64,000 nt of DNA from Streptomyces sp. CB01635. Lineage in GTDB: Bacteria; Actinomycetota; Actinomycetes; Streptomycetales; Streptomycetaceae. Each line of letters begins with the position of its first letter. Within the stretch, counting starts at the first letter, position 1. This document shows positions 61,224 through 64,000 of this stretch, in pieces. Under the pieces are notes generated by a model that worked only from the letters and a program-made list of their open reading frames with translations, ran no database searches and had not been told where the DNA came from. A program made the translations under genes and the position numbers. The DNA lies in contig NZ_NNBL01000016.1 in the NCBI RefSeq assembly GCF_002803065.1, positions 62,001 through 126,000 on the forward strand. The letters are read 5' to 3'.

Positions 61224-63992
61224 ATGGGTGACACACCCGCCAATCCGCCTGCTGGGGCGTCCGGTTCACCGGTCGCCGGCGTGTACAGCAGCGTCCGTCA
61301 GCTGCGTGCCGACGCCTGGAGCTCGCTGACCGAACTCGCACGCCAGTGGGCGTCCGACACCTCCGGCGCAGCCCACCGGCAGTCGACGCAGGAGCTCCTG
61401 GACGGACTCTTCCGGCAGTTGCTGCCGATCGAGAACTGCTGGGCCTTCCCCGGCAAGACCGCCTTCGCCGAACTGCGTCGCCTGCGCACGGCCGAGGACC
61501 GGTACGGCCTGGCCCGGCGCACGGACGAACTGCATCGCGCCCTCGGCACGGAGTCGTACCGCGGCGCGACGCCCCGCCCGGCCGAACCGACCGCTCCGGC
61601 CGGGGAAGAGCCGCTGCCGGGCGGGACAACGCCCAAGCCGTACTTCGAGGTCCTCGTCGTCGGCGAACTGACCGCGGCGGAGGAGGAGGCGCTGCGCGTC
61701 TCGCTGCGCGGCCGGCGCCGCGCCGAGGACGAGTTCGTGTACGAGATCGTCGTCGCGCCCAGCTTCGAGGACGCGGCGATGGCGGTCCTGGTCAACCCCG
61801 GTCTGCAAGCCGTGGTCATCCACCGGAGGTTCGCCGACCGGTCCCCGTACGACCTGAGCGTCGTCGCCGGCCTCGTCGAACAGCCGCCGGTCGACCCGTA
61901 CGCGCAGGACGGGCCCTACGAGCAGCGGGCTCAGGCGCTCGGCGCGCGGCTCCTCGAACTGCGGCCCGAGATCGACCTCTATCTCATGACCGACGGCTCG
62001 GTGGAACGGATCGCCGGCGTGCTGAGCAGCGGATTCGCCCGGGTCTTCCACGCGCGCGAAGGGCTGCTCGAACTCCACCTGTCGATCCTGCACGGCGTCC
62101 GCGAACGCTTCCGCGCACCGTTCTTCACCGCGCTCAGAGCACACAGCAGACGCCCGACCGGTGTCTTCCACGCCCTGCCCATCTCCCGCGGAACCTCGCT
62201 GCTGACCTCGCACTGGATCCCTGAGATGGTCGAGTTCTACGGGCTGAACATCTTCCTCGCCGAGACCTCCGCCACCTCGGGCGGCCTCGACTCCCTGCTG
62301 GAGCCGACGGGCCCGCTGCGGGAAGCCCAGGACCTCGCCGCCAGGACGTTCGGCGCCCGGCAGTCGTACTTCGTCACCAACGGCACGTCCACCGCCAACA
62401 AGGTCGTCGTACAGGCCCTGGTGCGGCCGGGCGACATCGTCCTGGTGGACCGCAACTGCCACAAGTCCCACCACTACGGACTGATGCTCGCCGGCGCCCA
62501 GGTGGTCTACCTCGACGCCTATCCCCTGGACCGCTACGGCATGTACGGCGCCGTGCCCGTGAAGGAGATCAAGCGCAAGCTGCTGGAGCTGCGGCGGGCC
62601 GGGCTCCTCGACCGCGTCAAGATGCTGATGCTGACCAACTGCACCTTCGACGGCATCGTCTACAACCCGACGCGGGTGATGGAGGAGTGCCTGGCACTCA
62701 AGCCCGATCTGGCGTTCCTCTGGGACGAGGCATGGTTCGCCTTCGCCCGCTTCCACCCGGTCTACCGCCGGCGCACCGCCATGGCCGCTGCCCGCACCCT
62801 CACGGCAAGCCTGCGCGGCCAGGACCTCGCCGACCGGTACGCCCTGCAGCAGCGGGAGTTGGGGGACGACCCCGACGACGAGACACTCCTCGACCACCGC
62901 CTCGTCCCCGACCCCGCCAAGGCCCGGGTCCGGGTGTACGCCACACAGTCGACCCACAAGACCCTCACGTCGCTGCGCCAGGGTTCCATGATTCACGTCT
63001 TCGACCAGGACTTCAGCCACCGCACGGCGGAGACGTTCCGCGAGGCGTACATGACGCACACCTCCACCTCCCCCAACTACCAGATCCTCGCCTCCCTCGA
63101 CCTGGGCCGAAGACAGGCCGCGCTGGAGGGCTTCGAGCTGGTGCAGAAGCAGCTCGAACAAGCAGGAGTGCTGCGCGACGCGATCGATCAGCACCCGGTG
63201 CTCAGCCGCTACTTGCGCTTCCTGACGACACCCGACCTGATCCCGGGCGAGTTCCGGGCCTCCGGCGTGGAACAGCCGCTGCGGACCGGTCTGGCGCGGA
63301 TGTCGGCGGCGTGGGAGGACGACGAGTTCGTGCTCGACCCGACGCGGGCGACCCTGCACATCGGTCTCACGGGCATCGACGGGGACACGTTCAAGCACGA
63401 GTACCTGATGGACCGCTACGGGGTGCAGGTCAACAAGAGCACCCGCAACACGCTGCTGTTCATGACGAACATCGGCACCACGCGCAGCGCCGTCGCCTAC
63501 CTCATCGAGGTGCTCCTGAAGATCGTCGAGGAACTGGAGGACCGCAAGGACGAGTTGGGCCCGCCCGCTCTGCGCAGGCCGGACGCCGATGCCGTCCGGG
63601 ACACGGTCGTCGCCCTGCCCGACTTCAGCGCCTTCCATGCCGCCTTCCGACCGGGAGGCCGTACCCCCGAAGGGGACATCCGCCGGGCCTTCTACCTGGC
63701 GTACGACGAGACACAGTGCGAGTACCTGTCGGCGGACGAGGTACGCGAGGGCATGGCCGGCGGCCGGGACGTCGTGTCGGCCACGTTTGTGACGCCGTAC
63801 CCGCCCGGGTTCCCCGTGCTGGTCCCCGGGCAGGTCGTCAACGAAGCCGTACTCGACTACATGCGGGCCCTCGACACCCGGGAGATCCACGGATACCGGC
63901 CTGAGACCGGTTACCGGGTTTTCACCGAGCAGGCGCTGAAGGAGCAGCAGACGCTCCTCGAGTCCGGCAACGGCCCCTGGGCGGCGGCCTGA
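61224..63992 (+). CDS. Orn/Lys/Arg decarboxylase family PLP enzyme
   Basis: A 922-residue fold-type I PLP enzyme. An N-terminal helical part (1-130) is followed by a wing/response-regulator-like segment (about 140-310). The PLP domain has FVTNGTSTANKVVVQALVRP, FLWDEAWFAF with the cofactor Asp, and ATQSTHKTLTSLRQGSMIHV with Lys579 forming the Schiff base. The C-terminal domain ends PYPPGFPVLVPGQVVNEAVL. It decarboxylates a basic amino acid; arginine is favoured by size. The ATG at 61224 follows AAGGAAG. It ends eight bases before the window edge. Its place beside hut genes is unexplained. Confidence 0.9.
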   Translation: MGDTPANPPAGASGSPVAGVYSSVRQLRADAWSSLTELARQWASDTSGAAHRQSTQELLDGLFRQLLPIENCWAFPGKTAFAELRRLRTAEDRYGLARRTDELHRALGTESYRGATPRPAEPTAPAGEEPLPGGTTPKPYFEVLVVGELTAAEEEALRVSLRGRRRAEDEFVYEIVVAPSFEDAAMAVLVNPGLQAVVIHRRFADRSPYDLSVVAGLVEQPPVDPYAQDGPYEQRAQALGARLLELRPEIDLYLMTDGSVERIAGVLSSGFARVFHAREGLLELHLSILHGVRERFRAPFFTALRAHSRRPTGVFHALPISRGTSLLTSHWIPEMVEFYGLNIFLAETSATSGGLDSLLEPTGPLREAQDLAARTFGARQSYFVTNGTSTANKVVVQALVRPGDIVLVDRNCHKSHHYGLMLAGAQVVYLDAYPLDRYGMYGAVPVKEIKRKLLELRRAGLLDRVKMLMLTNCTFDGIVYNPTRVMEECLALKPDLAFLWDEAWFAFARFHPVYRRRTAMAAARTLTASLRGQDLADRYALQQRELGDDPDDETLLDHRLVPDPAKARVRVYATQSTHKTLTSLRQGSMIHVFDQDFSHRTAETFREAYMTHTSTSPNYQILASLDLGRRQAALEGFELVQKQLEQAGVLRDAIDQHPVLSRYLRFLTTPDLIPGEFRASGVEQPLRTGLARMSAAWEDDEFVLDPTRATLHIGLTGIDGDTFKHEYLMDRYGVQVNKSTRNTLLFMTNIGTTRSAVAYLIEVLLKIVEELEDRKDELGPPALRRPDADAVRDTVVALPDFSAFHAAFRPGGRTPEGDIRRAFYLAYDETQCEYLSADEVREGMAGGRDVVSATFVTPYPPGFPVLVPGQVVNEAVLDYMRALDTREIHGYRPETGYRVFTEQALKEQQTLLESGNGPWAAA

Positions 63993-64000
63993 TCGGTCCG

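Noticed and set aside
61266..63890. An 874-codon minus-strand frame opposite the decarboxylase
   Set aside because: Exact antisense of a gene with a complete PLP site; no domain features on the minus strand.

Overview
The window is high-GC DNA with Streptomyces-like features: strong third-position G/C, GTG and TTG starts, four-base ATGA/GTGA overlaps, a sugar ABC importer with no ATPase gene of its own, a split hut system and many paired regulators. No rRNA, tRNA or CRISPR array was seen. The start of the first gene lies outside the window.

Region by region: (1) 1-7877 is one tightly packed sugar operon: binding protein, two permeases, a GH130 enzyme, a Gfo/Idh/MocA oxidoreductase, a GH13 enzyme and a phosphomannomutase. 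The simplest reading is import of a mannose-containing oligosaccharide, phosphorolysis to mannose-1-phosphate and conversion to mannose-6-phosphate. (2) 7988-15308 is a decayed stretch: a VOC protein, a large PAS-GAF-SpoIIE-ATPase sensor protein that has lost phosphatase residues, a chloroperoxidase and a small ATPase-fold protein, among wrecks of a quinone oxidoreductase, an alpha/beta hydrolase, a benzoylformate decarboxylase, a DUF1348 protein and an IS110 transposase. (3) 15370-17231 is a two-component system. (4) 17354-22519 carries maleylacetate reductase and hydroxyquinol dioxygenase, pcaD-like debris and a Tat-exported multicopper oxidase. (5) 22715-28047 holds an orphan binding protein, an MFS exporter, an LtrA protein and a GH18-like lipoprotein. 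(6) 28209-32230 is an extracellular-glycan locus (small membrane protein, deacetylase-glycosyltransferase, acyltransferase) whose synthase carries a two-base frameshift. (7) 32513-38029 has a methyltransferase, glutamate dehydrogenase, a divergent MarR/dienelactone-hydrolase pair with two palindromic operators, and an esterase. (8) 38142-42449 is a complete tripartite tricarboxylate transporter (tctC-B-A) with a divergent ArsR-type regulator. (9) 42547-45432 is an IS200/IS605 element with tnpA and an intact tnpB, lying next to a truncated LysE gene. (10) 45489-51963 has TetR, erythromycin esterase/MerR, DUF1801, membrane-protein and hydrolase genes. (11) 52146-63992 is histidine catabolism: hutG-hutU, a divergent HutC-like GntR regulator, an IclR regulator, an amino-acid permease, hutH, a second IclR regulator and a large Orn/Lys/Arg decarboxylase.

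The strongest new signals are: a shared palindrome (GTCTGGGATCCCAGAC type) in front of hutH, hutU and the second IclR gene, which suggests one hut regulon; the frameshifted glycan synthase; the paired MarR operators with an apparent ATT start codon; a SpoIIE-type protein lacking metal-binding aspartates; a five-base repeat inside a broken hydrolase; and about a dozen gene remnants between the intact genes.
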